The notes beneath the pieces are model-generated. The model was not told the DNA's origin and made no database searches. It worked only from the letters and a program-made list of their open reading frames with translations. 64,000 bases of DNA from Panicum virgatum. Lineage: Eukaryota > Streptophyta > Magnoliopsida > Poales > Poaceae. Shown in pieces: positions 23,351-32,965 of this stretch. The position numbers and the translations under genes are program-made. The DNA is taken from contig NC_053147.1 in the NCBI RefSeq assembly GCF_016808335.1, positions 22,678,913 to 22,742,912 of the forward strand. The letters run 5' to 3'. Position 1 is the first letter of the stretch. Each line of letters starts with the position of its first letter.

Positions 23351-23360
23351 CTATATAGGC
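23351..23360 (-). promoter_or_regulatory. TATA box of the interrupted gene
   Basis: CCTATATAGC on the minus strand, 60 bp upstream of the ATG at 23292. Confidence 0.55.
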
Positions 23361-23762
23361 ACGCGTGCGAGTGAGACCGATCCATGGGCTAATCCACCAG
23401 GGAAGAAGTAGAAAAAGCCCACGATAATGAGGCCCACCAAGCTTATTTTTCAATTTTTCAAATTCTTTTTTCTCCTCCTTTTTCACGTTCCAAATATAGT
23501 TTTGTCCTTGTGATTTAGAACTATACTGTGTTTCATTTTTTTTCAGAAGATTTACAACAGTGTGGTTCTTAAAAATCTACGATGACTAATTTAGAAGTTT
23601 TCAACAGTGAGTTTTTAAAGACTAAATGCAACAATTGTGTGGAAGTTAATACAACAACGTGGAATATATGATTAACAAAGCAGCGTGGAACACACAAAGA
23701 GCTGCGGTGCATAATAAAATCTATGACAACTATATTATGATAAATATATATTTTGTAGTGTG

Positions 23763-24554
23763 CAGGGGCGGGCCCAGAATTCGAGAGATGGGTATTCAAA
23801 ATTTCAAAAGATGTAATTTGTTTTGACAAGCCAAATTTTATGAACTATAATGATAATTTTCAAACTTAAGATCAAATTTATCACTAGTCAACTCACTTTG
23901 CGCTCAGATTTTGATTTCACTCAGATCCGCTTCTGGTTGCTCGCTCACACTCCAAAGGGCACGGATTGCTGGAGCGGCGGGCTGTGCAGGCCCCGCCGCA
24001 CTAGAGAAGGGGCAGTGCCATGCCCTGGCCGCGTGCGCCATGTCATGCACGCCCAAACCCTGCACCCCTGCCTAGCTGCGGCTAGCCTGGTCGCTGCCCG
24101 TGTCTCATGGCCTGCCCGGCTGCCAAGCCCGTGACGCCGTCCGCCCGGAGCCCCTACGGCCGTTCATCCTCACGACCGACGAGCCCCTACCTCTGTTTGG
24201 TCTCGTTGCGTCCTCGCCGCCGTGATCATCGATTCGAGGAGCTAGGGTCTTGCAGATGGGGATTGGGAATCGAGGGACCGAGAGGGTGCATGGACGCTTG
24301 GCCTGTCGGTCAAGCTAGCTCACTAGCTACTTGACCACTAATGGACCTCTGGGCCATCAAGTGAGGAGGGGTGTGATGTGGGCTGCTATGATTTTTCAGC
24401 ACGAGTAGAAAACTAGAAGTTTGGAAGCTTATTATTTTGTGTAATATTCGTATTTTTGCTCTATATATATGATACACTACATATATAAAAATTTTTTACC
24501 ACAAATAATGGGTATTCAATTGAATACCCTTGCTATAAGGTAGGCCCGCCCCTG
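23763..24554. mobile_element. Non-autonomous hAT element, 792 bp
   Basis: Inverted termini CAGGGGCGGGCC at both ends, and a perfect 8 bp target duplication GTAGTGTG (23755-23762 and 24555-24562). CAGGGGCGG ends with 8 bp duplications are typical of Tip100-like hAT elements. The inner part of the ends also mirrors (GGGTATTCAA). The GC-rich centre (23960-24340) has no transposase motifs, so movement would depend on an enzyme supplied in trans. Confidence 0.85.
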
Positions 24555-24562
24555 GTAGTGTG

Positions 24563-25255
24563 TGTTAGAATATTTAATAGATGAGAGTGTGTGAATAGAT
24601 AATTATAGTTATTAGTTATATGATTTATTTTTAAAATAACTCTAATTAGTCCGTGCGGAAGCATGGGTTGATAGGCTATAATTTCAGTTGTCTCTGAGGC
24701 GAGACTTTGTGATTAACGCATACTGGAGCTTAGCATGCGTGCATTCATTATTGCCTATTGGCGACATTGCCGAACACAAAGTATCCGGCCGGTGTGCTAT
24801 TTCCATGAAACATAATTCCCGATACTGCAAGACATAATTGATCCTTCTCAAGTGGGAAATTTTGTATCACGGCAAGATACAAAATTTGTAAGAACAAAAA
24901 AGATGTGCATAACATGTTACGTGAGAGCATCGATGATATCAGTGCGCCTTTCCTCTTGGGTGAGTTTTATATGAATGAAAACTGAATCTCTGCTAAACGT
25001 ACTGCATCCAACAGTAAACGTTAACACCAGCTCGCCTAGCTGAACCAATGACACGAACCATTAAAACTTGATGGCATACATTCAAGTGCCAGGTAGGGTA
25101 ATATCTGTAACTCGTACATCACACTAAACCACAACACACTAACATTTCAACTGTCTGAACCTAACATTCCTGGTTTATCTTATCCTGTCGAAGCAGGAGC
25201 AGTTCTTCAGCAGCTTCTGTCATCTCCAGCGTCAGACATGCATCTTGCTGCAGGT
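24563..25255. other. Intergenic and 3' flank of gene B
   Basis: No gene or complete repeat recognised. The last few hundred bases downstream of the stop at 25256 (minus strand) probably include the 3' untranslated region of gene B. Confidence 0.4.
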
Positions 25256-26105
25256 TCAGACTTGGGCATCTCTGCTTCCGAGCCGGCCTCCATCTGCATG
25301 CATTATTACTTGCCTCTTTTCATTAATGAAATGAGCGATGTCACGAGCTTTTTGTTTGTTTGCTTTCCTCTTGAAAGGCCTTGGAACCGGACGCACGCTG
25401 TTAATAACAAGGAGGGAAATAGTTAGCAGTGAAGATAATTCCATTTTGCATGCGAACTTAACCCAGTTGAAATGGAAGCTAGCTAGCACATGCAGTAACA
25501 AACAGAAGAATGCACGCATGGTAGGACAAGATAAATAATTGAAATACGCACCCAGCGAGGTTAATTTGGCAATGGTTGGGGGCGTGGCGATTCCGGGGCG
25601 GGTGCAGCTTTCCTTTGAGCTCAGGGCACTCGAGGGCCTGATCCTTGAGCCTCTCCGCGGCTTTGTCCCAGACCTGCACCCAAGTTGTGGGTGGGCGCTG
25701 CGGCGTCAAGTCTTGTTGGAAGAGCAATTCGCAGAGCTCTGCCGAGCGGGAATACTTGGGATCGCGGGAGCGGATGAGCGAGAACAGGCCTTTGGGATGA
25801 CTCCCAGGCTTCGCAACCTTGCTGAGCGCGCGGCACAAGTCGAGGCAGCACAGGAAAGTGCAGGCCTCAAGGGAGCGCAGGTGGCCATCAGGGGAGGGCT
25901 CGAAGAAGAAGGCGACGTAGGAGATGAGGTCGTCCCAGCGCGAGTTCCTGGCCAGGTCCTGCAGGTGCGAGACGTCGAAGAACACCGCCGTCTCCCTCTC
26001 CAGCTCGTGGGCGGCGCCTTCCAGGTGGTAGCGTTTCAGGTAGGAGAGGATGCGGCGGGCGCACATCCTCTTGCCGAACCCGACGGAGGTGTCCCAAGAC
26101 AGCAT
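25256..26105 (-). CDS. Gene B: LisH/CTLH-like helical protein, 231 aa
   Basis: Minus strand. Exon 1 is 26105-25552 (CCACCATG context), the intron has GT at 25551 and AG at 25398, and exon 2 is 25397-25256 (TGA). The intron is phase 2. Residues ~12-75 (RRILSYLKRYHLEGAAHELE, then a W-DDL-SYV segment) resemble the LisH-CTLH pair at the N-terminus of TOPLESS-type corepressors and other plant adaptors: a short helix for dimerisation followed by a helix with paired aromatic and acidic residues. The C-terminal exon is basic (PFKRKANKQKAR) and could be a nuclear localisation signal. There are no WD repeats, so it is far shorter than TOPLESS. A TATA box lies 175 bp upstream. Gene A, in the same orientation upstream, carries a related helical segment. 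A regulatory adaptor role is inference only. Confidence 0.72.
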
Positions 26106-26278
26106 GGTGGCCGGCGCGGGACTGGTGGATCGGAGGTCTGCTCTGGTCTTTAATTTCCCCGGCGGCCTGCAGGAACACTCGATCGCGCAGGTAGCTATCT
26201 AGTCGATCCGATCGATGGAAATTATTCTACGACGGAGCTGATGATGCATGAGCCCCCCTTCCCCCTCCTCGATTTCTC

Positions 26279-26284
26279 TATATA
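26279..26284 (-). promoter_or_regulatory. TATA box of gene B
   Basis: TATATA within GTATATAGAG on the minus strand, 175 bp upstream of the gene B ATG. The short GC-mixed leader between them fits a transcription start about 30 bp downstream. Confidence 0.5.
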
Positions 26285-26439
26285 CTACTCCCCGCGTGGC
26301 AGGGCCCGATCGAGCAACCTGCAGAACCCTCCTCCGACTCGGAAGTCGGAACGGATCGGATCCCTTAATTTGTTTTCTTGGTCCGCTTCGATCAATTCCG
26401 ACGCCCGCTGCTTTTTGATTCCGAATCGAATCGGTGAAG

Positions 26440-26560
26440 GGCGCGGGCGCAGGGCAGAACGGCATTGGCAGGCACCTTCTTCCTCTAGGTGATTGCGTAT
26501 CCGACCGCACCGTGTGGCAGGAAAAGCAGCGGCCTCGCTTCTCTGCGACTGGCACTCATC
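26440..26560 (-). pseudogene. Decayed copy of gene A's zinc-finger exon
   Basis: On the minus strand this resembles the terminal exon of gene A. It preserves the GRCFSCH start of the finger, the ATACGCA-CACCT block that in gene A encodes the distal His helix, and the CCGTTCTGCCCTGC block. About 15 bases are missing in the middle and the frame breaks. It lies between genes B and A, as expected if a gene A-like copy was duplicated in tandem and then lost. Confidence 0.55.
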
Positions 26561-27161
26561 AGCTCAACCTTGGAGCCCAAATTATCCATAAGCAAGCTTC
26601 GTTCCTAGCTAACAATAAATGGTAATTATGATTTTATTTTTATAAAAAAATTTACTTTTCCCTCTTTGAATTGTTAGCCTAAGGAAGGAAAACACGCAAT
26701 TGATGCAATGCATTAGTGAACTGCAACAGAGATTACAAGCATACACACCAACAAGTTAACAAGATCGATGAGGAACCACATGCAGAAAGCCAGAAATTAA
26801 AGTGTAGGCATGACTGATGATGAAGTGCAAACATTTAGGAAAGAAATATTGAAGACGCTATGATGCTCGATCACAAATCATGCAGTGAAGTTGCAGATTC
26901 AAAGGATTCCACAAAAAGAAAAGGAAAAAGGTTGCAGATTCACAGGTCCTATTCACCATTTGGCCGTAGCATGCGAAAATTACAGCTGGCAGAGCATGCA
27001 AGAACTTACTAACACCGATCGATTGACCCATGTTAATTGGCTCCTAGTTCTAGAATCCTATACTAGTACTATATGGTAAGTATCAGTGATGGAGTTACGG
27101 GCGCGCACTGACGATGCTAAGTAGTAGTACCAGTCCGATCGATCCGTCCACAACATACATG

Positions 27162-28846
27162 TTACTTCTCGGGTATTTCATCCAAGCGCTTGAGGGTGCA
27201 GGGCAGAACGGCGGGGCAGCCACGGATACCTTTGAGGTGCCTGCGTATCACGCCGATGCTACCTCGAAACACCTTATGGCAGGAGAAGCAGCGGAAGGCT
27301 TTGCCGTTGAGGTTCTCGGCCAACTGCCAGAGCGGGCTCGTCGGTCCTCTGCCATGGCCACGCCGCTCAACCTGGGGCCTGATCCATCGAGATGATGCAT
27401 CATGCATGCAAAAGCAAAACGTACGTCGTACGCATATGATCAGATCAGAATCCATGCATGCATTTTATACGCATCATCATATCCCACTCCCACCACATAA
27501 TTATATTACCTGAGCCGGGGAAAGTACAGGAACATGTAGTCCTTGATCTCCATGACTGCCTTTTGAGCTTCGCTCTCGCCCGGATTGCTGCTGATCAAAT
27601 ATGACGGATTAGTCAATATATATGTGTATATTGATTCATGTCATATATATCAACAATCAGAGAGTGAGAGCTGAGACTATATATATTTAATTTTTAGGAC
27701 AACTTAACGTATCAAATATATATAATAATGCATGCATGCAAGTTAGTATTCTATCTAGCTCATCATAATAAAACGATCGAATTGAGTGAACTAACGCACA
27801 GTGCAGAAGGTTGCTGATGGCCATCACTAATGATCTGTTCCAGTTCAGTGAATCGGCTCTGGAGCCACCGGCGATCTTGTGGAACAGCGTCCCAGAGCGG
27901 CTTGACGTGCTCTTCGAAGTGGCGACGTGCAGCGACACGGCCGCTGCCGTCCTTCCCAGCAGCAATCAGCTCCAGAACGTGTTGTCGGTGAGGCGAGAGG
28001 AAGAGCTCGGCATGCACCTTGACAAGGCCGTCCGGCAGCAGTGTGCCATCATCGGCATATGCACATTCAGGAACAGGCACCAAGACGGAGTCATTGGCAT
28101 GATACTCCACGCAGTCCTTGAGATACTTAGCCAGAGTCATCCATTTCCCTGCATCTTCCAGTTGCACCAACCGATCCACCTTCTGCGGTTCAAACAACGC
28201 CAGGACGGCCTCCAGCTCCGCCACAAGCTCTGCCTCCTCCGCGTCCAGCTGCTCCTCCATGGTCACTGACATGCTGCCATGCATGCGCATCATCAGTATT
28301 ATATTGCTTGATTCATCAATTGCGAAAGCCGGTTAATTCAAATAACTCCTCCTGGAGTAATTATTAACTGCTGAAATAGTGCTACTTACCCGCCAGGGGA
28401 AGAGGATTCCTTCTCAGCAGAGACCAATGGATCAGAAGCTGCAGCTGCCGGCATCCTATATGCATGGTTGCTAGTCAGGAAATGGATCAATAGACTACTA
28501 TAGTACTATTGTACTATATGCTTTCATCATCTCACATACATGCATGCATGATATACTGTTGTAGAGAAGGGATTATTTATCTGCAAGAAATTTAAATAAG
28601 CAGTAGCTAGTTAGATACTCCTCAATCCTCATTACTGTATGTATACTCCATGTGTGGACTCCAGCAGGCAGATGATGAGAGGACTATGCATGTACGACGA
28701 CGCTTAATAACCAACCATTATATAAACCAACATAAAAACTTACGTGGTGATCTCGGCTTCCAAACTTGCCATTATCTCCGCCAGCCTGCCGGGATAGGTC
28801 ATGCTCAACCTGCATCATCATGTCCAGGACAGGACATACAGCCATC

Positions 28847-28891
<45 letters not shown>

Positions 28892-30954
28892 ACTCCATCG
28901 ATCGGCTCGTTGTGCTGAATCAAGCAGGCAATAAGATCAGGACGCAGCTAACAACTCACACTTCGTCATTGTCGTCGTCACCGAACAGGTGATGTTTCGC
29001 ATACCGCTTCATTATTTTGACGCACGCCTTGACACTTAACTGAGAATGCTCCAGCCCATGCAAGGTGCTTGGTGCCGCTGTTGACGGCGGTTCTCTGTTC
29101 AGTTCACCGGTGCCACTTAGTTACATGCATATCGAGATGTATATATATAATATCACAACTAGTTCATATATAAGACTACTTTTTTTAGGGATATATAAGA
29201 CTACATTGTTGTTTGCAGACAACTAAACCAACCAAATTACGGCACTTTATTTATTAGATGGATGCAGTATGCATGTTTAATTATGTCATGCAGCTAGCTA
29301 CATACCGGATCTGATGGCTCGTTTAGTCATCCATCAGTGCAGACAAATTAATAATCACCATTCTAATTACTGATGACCGAAACCAGTTAGTTGATGATGA
29401 TTAGTCGATATATATGAATAATAGGTTGTAGAAAAACAGAGGAGTATGCATGATAGTACTCGATCAGTCAATCTTATATGGAGTAGTAGTCGTGTAAACC
29501 ATTAAACCATCCAACGTACATGATCTTGTCAGTTTCCGTTGTTTCCAAACGCTTCGCCATTTGGTCCACCGCCTCAGGGGTTACGTTCGTCCTGCATCAT
29601 ATCATATATCCACCAGGAAGGCAGGAGTGCATTATATATGTTGATCCTTCATCTAATAATATATTCCAGTAATATATAATATATGTGCTAGCTCTCGATC
29701 GCTTCGCAGTTCAGTAGCGTCGCATGCATCAGTACATGCATCAATGTATGTATGTGTCAGCAATGCAAGTAGTAGTGCACATATGGAATACATAAGTAAA
29801 GAGTACATGTATGTTTGCGGGCCAGACAAATAAACCAAGCAAATTACTCTAGTTAATTATCATATCATGCAGGTAGCGGTTACCGTATATGAAGCTACAA
29901 TGAATCAGATGAATAATCACGCTGATGGATGGAAGCCAGTTAGTCCGATATGCACAATTGGCTGAAGAAAGACACAAATTAAAGCAGCAGGATGGGTTAG
30001 ACTGGAACGCGCACGAGATTACTAGAGGCACAATAGCTTGGTCCGTTCCGGCCAGTAATAAACAACGTAATTGAACTATGTATCTGTCGCACACATGCAT
30101 GCGTATATAACTAGATGGAAAGCAAGCAAGCGCGCTGGATGGATGGAACGATCCTCGACCGATGACCAGCCGCAAAGCAATGGAACAAGTAACACAATTA
30201 ACTACACCGTACCATGGTCGTTCGATTCGATCTAGTATATTCTAGCGCCACCACTAGTAACTAGTTCATACTACATGGCATGCTGTGTTGTACCCCAATC
30301 CGATCCGATGGATTCGCCGCACTTCACTGCACTGCATCGATTCAGTGATATGGGCATGCCGCTATGATCGATGGAGATGGATTCAGCAGGCGGGCGGATT
30401 TAGGTGAGAGACGCATGCTACGCAGCAGCCGGACCCAAAACCCCCCAAATCAAATCCCCAATGCAGACACGATCAGCATGCAGCGGAAGCAACCAGAAAG
30501 CAGAGGATGGGAGGAAATGCAAGCGGACCGGAGCCATCAGAAGCAGAGCAATCAAGCAAAAGCCACGCGAGCAGAGCAGGCGGTTTGGCCGGGAGATGCA
30601 TGTTATGCAGAAGCAGAAGCAGCAGCAGCAGGACCCAACCCAACCCCGAAATCAAATCCCCAATGCAGCAACAACCAGCAGGCAGCGGAAGCAACCAGAG
30701 AGCGGAGCGGAGCAGAGGATGGGAGGAAATGCAAGCGAAGCAGAGCCATCGGAAGCACAGCAATCAAGCAAAAGCACGCGAGCAGAGCAGTCGCGATGGG
30801 ATGGGCGCACGCACCGCACGTCGTCGTCATCGGGGGGAGGAGGACCCGCCGCCGTGGGGTTGTTGGTGGAGCGGGAGCCCCCAGGTGCTGCCGAGATGGG
30901 GGCGGGGGCGGGGGTGGGGCCGGCCGAGGACGACGCGTCGCTGTCGCCGGCCAT
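27162..30954 (-). CDS. Gene A: CTLH-like and BED-type zinc finger protein, 8 exons, 415 aa
   Basis: Minus-strand exons: 30954-30815, 29591-29520, 29094-28960, 28809-28744, 28455-28390, 28273-27800, 27587-27510 and 27378-27162. All seven introns are GT-AG, all junctions keep frame, and the coding total is 1248 nt. Order of parts: a Pro/Ala/Ser-rich disordered N-terminus ending in DDDD (1-45). Next come short conserved exons (SVKACVKIMKRYAKHH; TYPGRLAEIMASLEAEI). Then a large helical exon with an acidic start and a CTLH-like segment (VDRLVQLEDAGKWMTLAKYL, ~residues 180-205). Last is a C-terminal finger, C-x2-C-x13-H-x6-C (CFSCHK...RRHLKGIRGC). The HL-GI-G spacing is that of plant BED fingers, so DNA binding is likely. 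No transposase catalytic region is present. Nuclear regulatory function is inferred and the family is not named. An upstream alternative exon is possible. Confidence 0.8.
28849..28884. repeat. (CA)18 microsatellite in an intron of gene A
   Basis: 36 bp uninterrupted CA tract within the intron between 28810 and 28959, about 40 bp from the acceptor of the 66 bp exon at 28744-28809. Confidence 0.95.
30406..30790. repeat. Tandem duplication in intron 1 of gene A
   Basis: Two diverged copies, about 30406-30579 and 30592-30790. They share GAGA-GCATG-TA-GCAG, CAAATCAAATCCCC, AGCGGAAGCAACCAGA, AGAGGATGGGAGGAAATGCA and a CGCGAGCAGAGCAG end. The second copy has gained a short CAG expansion. Both are purine- and GCAG-rich on the plus strand. 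Confidence 0.8.
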
Positions 30955-31078
30955 GGCGACGCGGCGAGGCGACGAGCGTTGCTGCCCCTGCCTTTTTTGA
31001 AAAAGTTTTGTTGTGGACGAACAACTGAGACGAGACGAAAGCGAGACCCCTTTCCTTTCCGGTGGATTAATATTTATT

Positions 31079-31132
31079 CTGTTATATAAATTGCGTTGGC
31101 GAGGCCTGTTATATAAATTGCGTTGGCGAGGC
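31079..31132 (-). promoter_or_regulatory. Core promoter of gene A with a perfect 27 bp tandem duplication
   Basis: Two identical 27 bp units (31079-31105 and 31106-31132), each containing TTTATATAAC on the minus strand, lie 125-180 bp upstream of the gene A ATG. The result is two TATA boxes 27 bp apart. Confidence 0.65.
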
Positions 31133-31356
31133 GAGGATCGATCTGCGTGGAGGACATCAGGATGCCGTGGAGAAGTTTACCGCCTTTCCCCTGCTCTGAT
31201 GTCTGCCAGCGTGAATTGTCCCGCCCCTCCGCGCTGCCGTGTATTTTCGCATGGTTTTTCAATCAATTCGAAAACACACTTATACTGTTATACATGCAAA
31301 TATGCTTTCTATTGGCTCTCGCGTGTGGCCCATCCCAAACAATTTGGGCCTCAACT

Positions 31357-32039
31357 ATAGTTGGCCAAACGGGCCGCACGGCACGGGGACGAACACGGTG
31401 GAGCACGGCACAGCGGGGCACGGCGACACTGTTGTACCGTGCCATGTAGTGCCGCCGTGCCGAGGCCGTGCCCTGGGTACGGCACTAAGGGGGCTTCACC
31501 GTGCCGTGCCGTGCCGTGCCGCGGTGACGCACCATGCCCATGCCTGCTCGACGCGGTCGCGATTGAGAAAGGAGGAGAGCTCGAGGTCGAGGAAGCCGGC
31601 AAGCCGCTGGCCGCGCGAGCGCCACCGCGGACCAGGCCGCTCGAGCGCCGCCGACCGCCGCGGGCGCCGTCGGAGCGGCTGAGTTGAGTGTGGTGCGGCG
31701 CCGGCGGGAGGGAGCCTAGGAGATGAGCCTGTGAGGGCGCCAGCGTGAGGGAGTCTGAGGAGTCGGGAGGGAGCCTGGGAGATGATTTTATTAGTAGGGT
31801 TTCGATCCAACGACTATAAATCATCCAAAGATATTCAACGGTAGTAAATTATTGAGCCGCATCGTGCCGGCCCATTAACCGGGCCGTGCCCGTGCTAGTG
31901 CCGCGGGCCGCTTCGCCGGCCCAAGCACGGCCCGGCGCCTGGCACGGGCATAGCACGGGCTCGAATGGCCACGGGTCGGGCCGTTCTCGAGCCGTGCCCG
32001 TGCCGGCCCAGCGGACTCGGCCCAGTTGGCCAACTGTAG
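31357..32039. mobile_element. nDart-like hAT element, 683 bp
   Basis: Terminal inverted repeats ATAGTTGGCCAAACGGGCC at the left and CTACAGTTGGCCAACTGGGCC at the complementary right end closely resemble the Dart/nDart terminus of rice (GGTGGCCAAACGGGC core). The duplication CTCAACT (31350-31356 and 32041-32047) extends to 8 bp with one mismatch. Subterminal regions are dense in GCCGTGCC/GGCACGGC units, the usual transposase-binding clusters. No transposase frame. It lies upstream of gene A and downstream of the receptor kinase. Confidence 0.75.
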
Positions 32040-32239
32040 TCTCAACTTGTCAACCAAATTCCTATTAGTGGGTATCTCTCGTGCGCTTTGTAGTTGCTCC
32101 ATAGTCTGCCGATGATAAAAGTAGCGCGCACGACGGAATCGAATTCGTTGCCGAAGCACGCGCGTGAATAAAGACCAATCACGGAGGGAGAGCTCTTCCG
32201 CGACCCGCTGACGGCGGCGCTTGGAGACGAGCCGGATCG

Positions 32240-32341
32240 TGATTCCCCCGTGGCGAGTCGCCAGATGCGGACGGCGATCTTCTGGCGGATGGGGATGGCG
32301 ACGCGGAGCGCGGTGTCCTCCTTGGTGATGGCGGCGCCCAC
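32240..32341 (-). pseudogene. Fragment of a HARBI1/ALP1-like (PIF/Harbinger-derived) nuclease
   Basis: A 34-codon minus-strand piece contains ITKEDTALRVAIPIRQ followed by VRIWRLATGE. This matches the conserved segment just before the helix-turn-helix in plant ALP1/HARBI1 nucleases (typically TREDT-R-AIPV followed by WRLATGE). The frame departs from the family after ATGES, and no DDE catalytic region is present. It is a truncated gene or transposase fragment. Confidence 0.6.
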
Positions 32342-32965
32342 CAGTCGCTCGATCTATCCCTCGACCACTCTAGTGTAAGTTTTATTTCGTATTACTTGGC
32401 TCCACTGAAACAAATTGTTGCGATTCCATTGAATCAAATTGTTGTAGTTAGAACCAATTAGTATCAATTAGATAGCTAAGGCTTTGCATGCCGGCAACAA
32501 TTTCATGTGGTTTGCTCTGCCTGACCGAGTAGAGTAGCGAGTTTTTTTTTCTATTGCAATATGCCATCAATTTCGCTGATTTTTTCTTTTGTTCATAATA
32601 GACAATCACGGCAATTCATAACCTATTAAAGATATGGTCCCTTGCTTCCCATTTCTGTTGGCCTTTGTTTGGAAATTATGGCTACAATTACCATAGTGAA
32701 ATACTGCCTCCTCACTGTACGAACTTCGAATCATCCATGTCACAATAATTGAAGTATAAACCCCCAAACTTGCACTTTGGTGTTTTCTTGGTGAGTCTTG
32801 TTCTCCATAATATATCACATAAAGGTTCAGAAGCTTTGCATTGAGTACAAGCTTATTTTAAAGCAGATACAGTTAGCCCTTCGCCTTCATAAAGGCTATG
32901 GGCATATCTAAACAAAAACAAGCACAAGGAAGAAAAGAGAGAGAAAAAAGCATGAATGGGTATAT
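32342..32965. other. 3' flank of the lectin receptor kinase gene
   Basis: AT-rich, no gene. The part near 32820-32965 is likely 3' untranslated sequence of the minus-strand kinase that ends at 32966. Confidence 0.45.

Noticed and set aside
29290..29340. Possible extra exon of gene A with a CCG-GTATGT donor on the minus strand
   Set aside because: Exons 2 and 3 already join in frame and no good acceptor was found upstream; kept only as a possible alternative exon.
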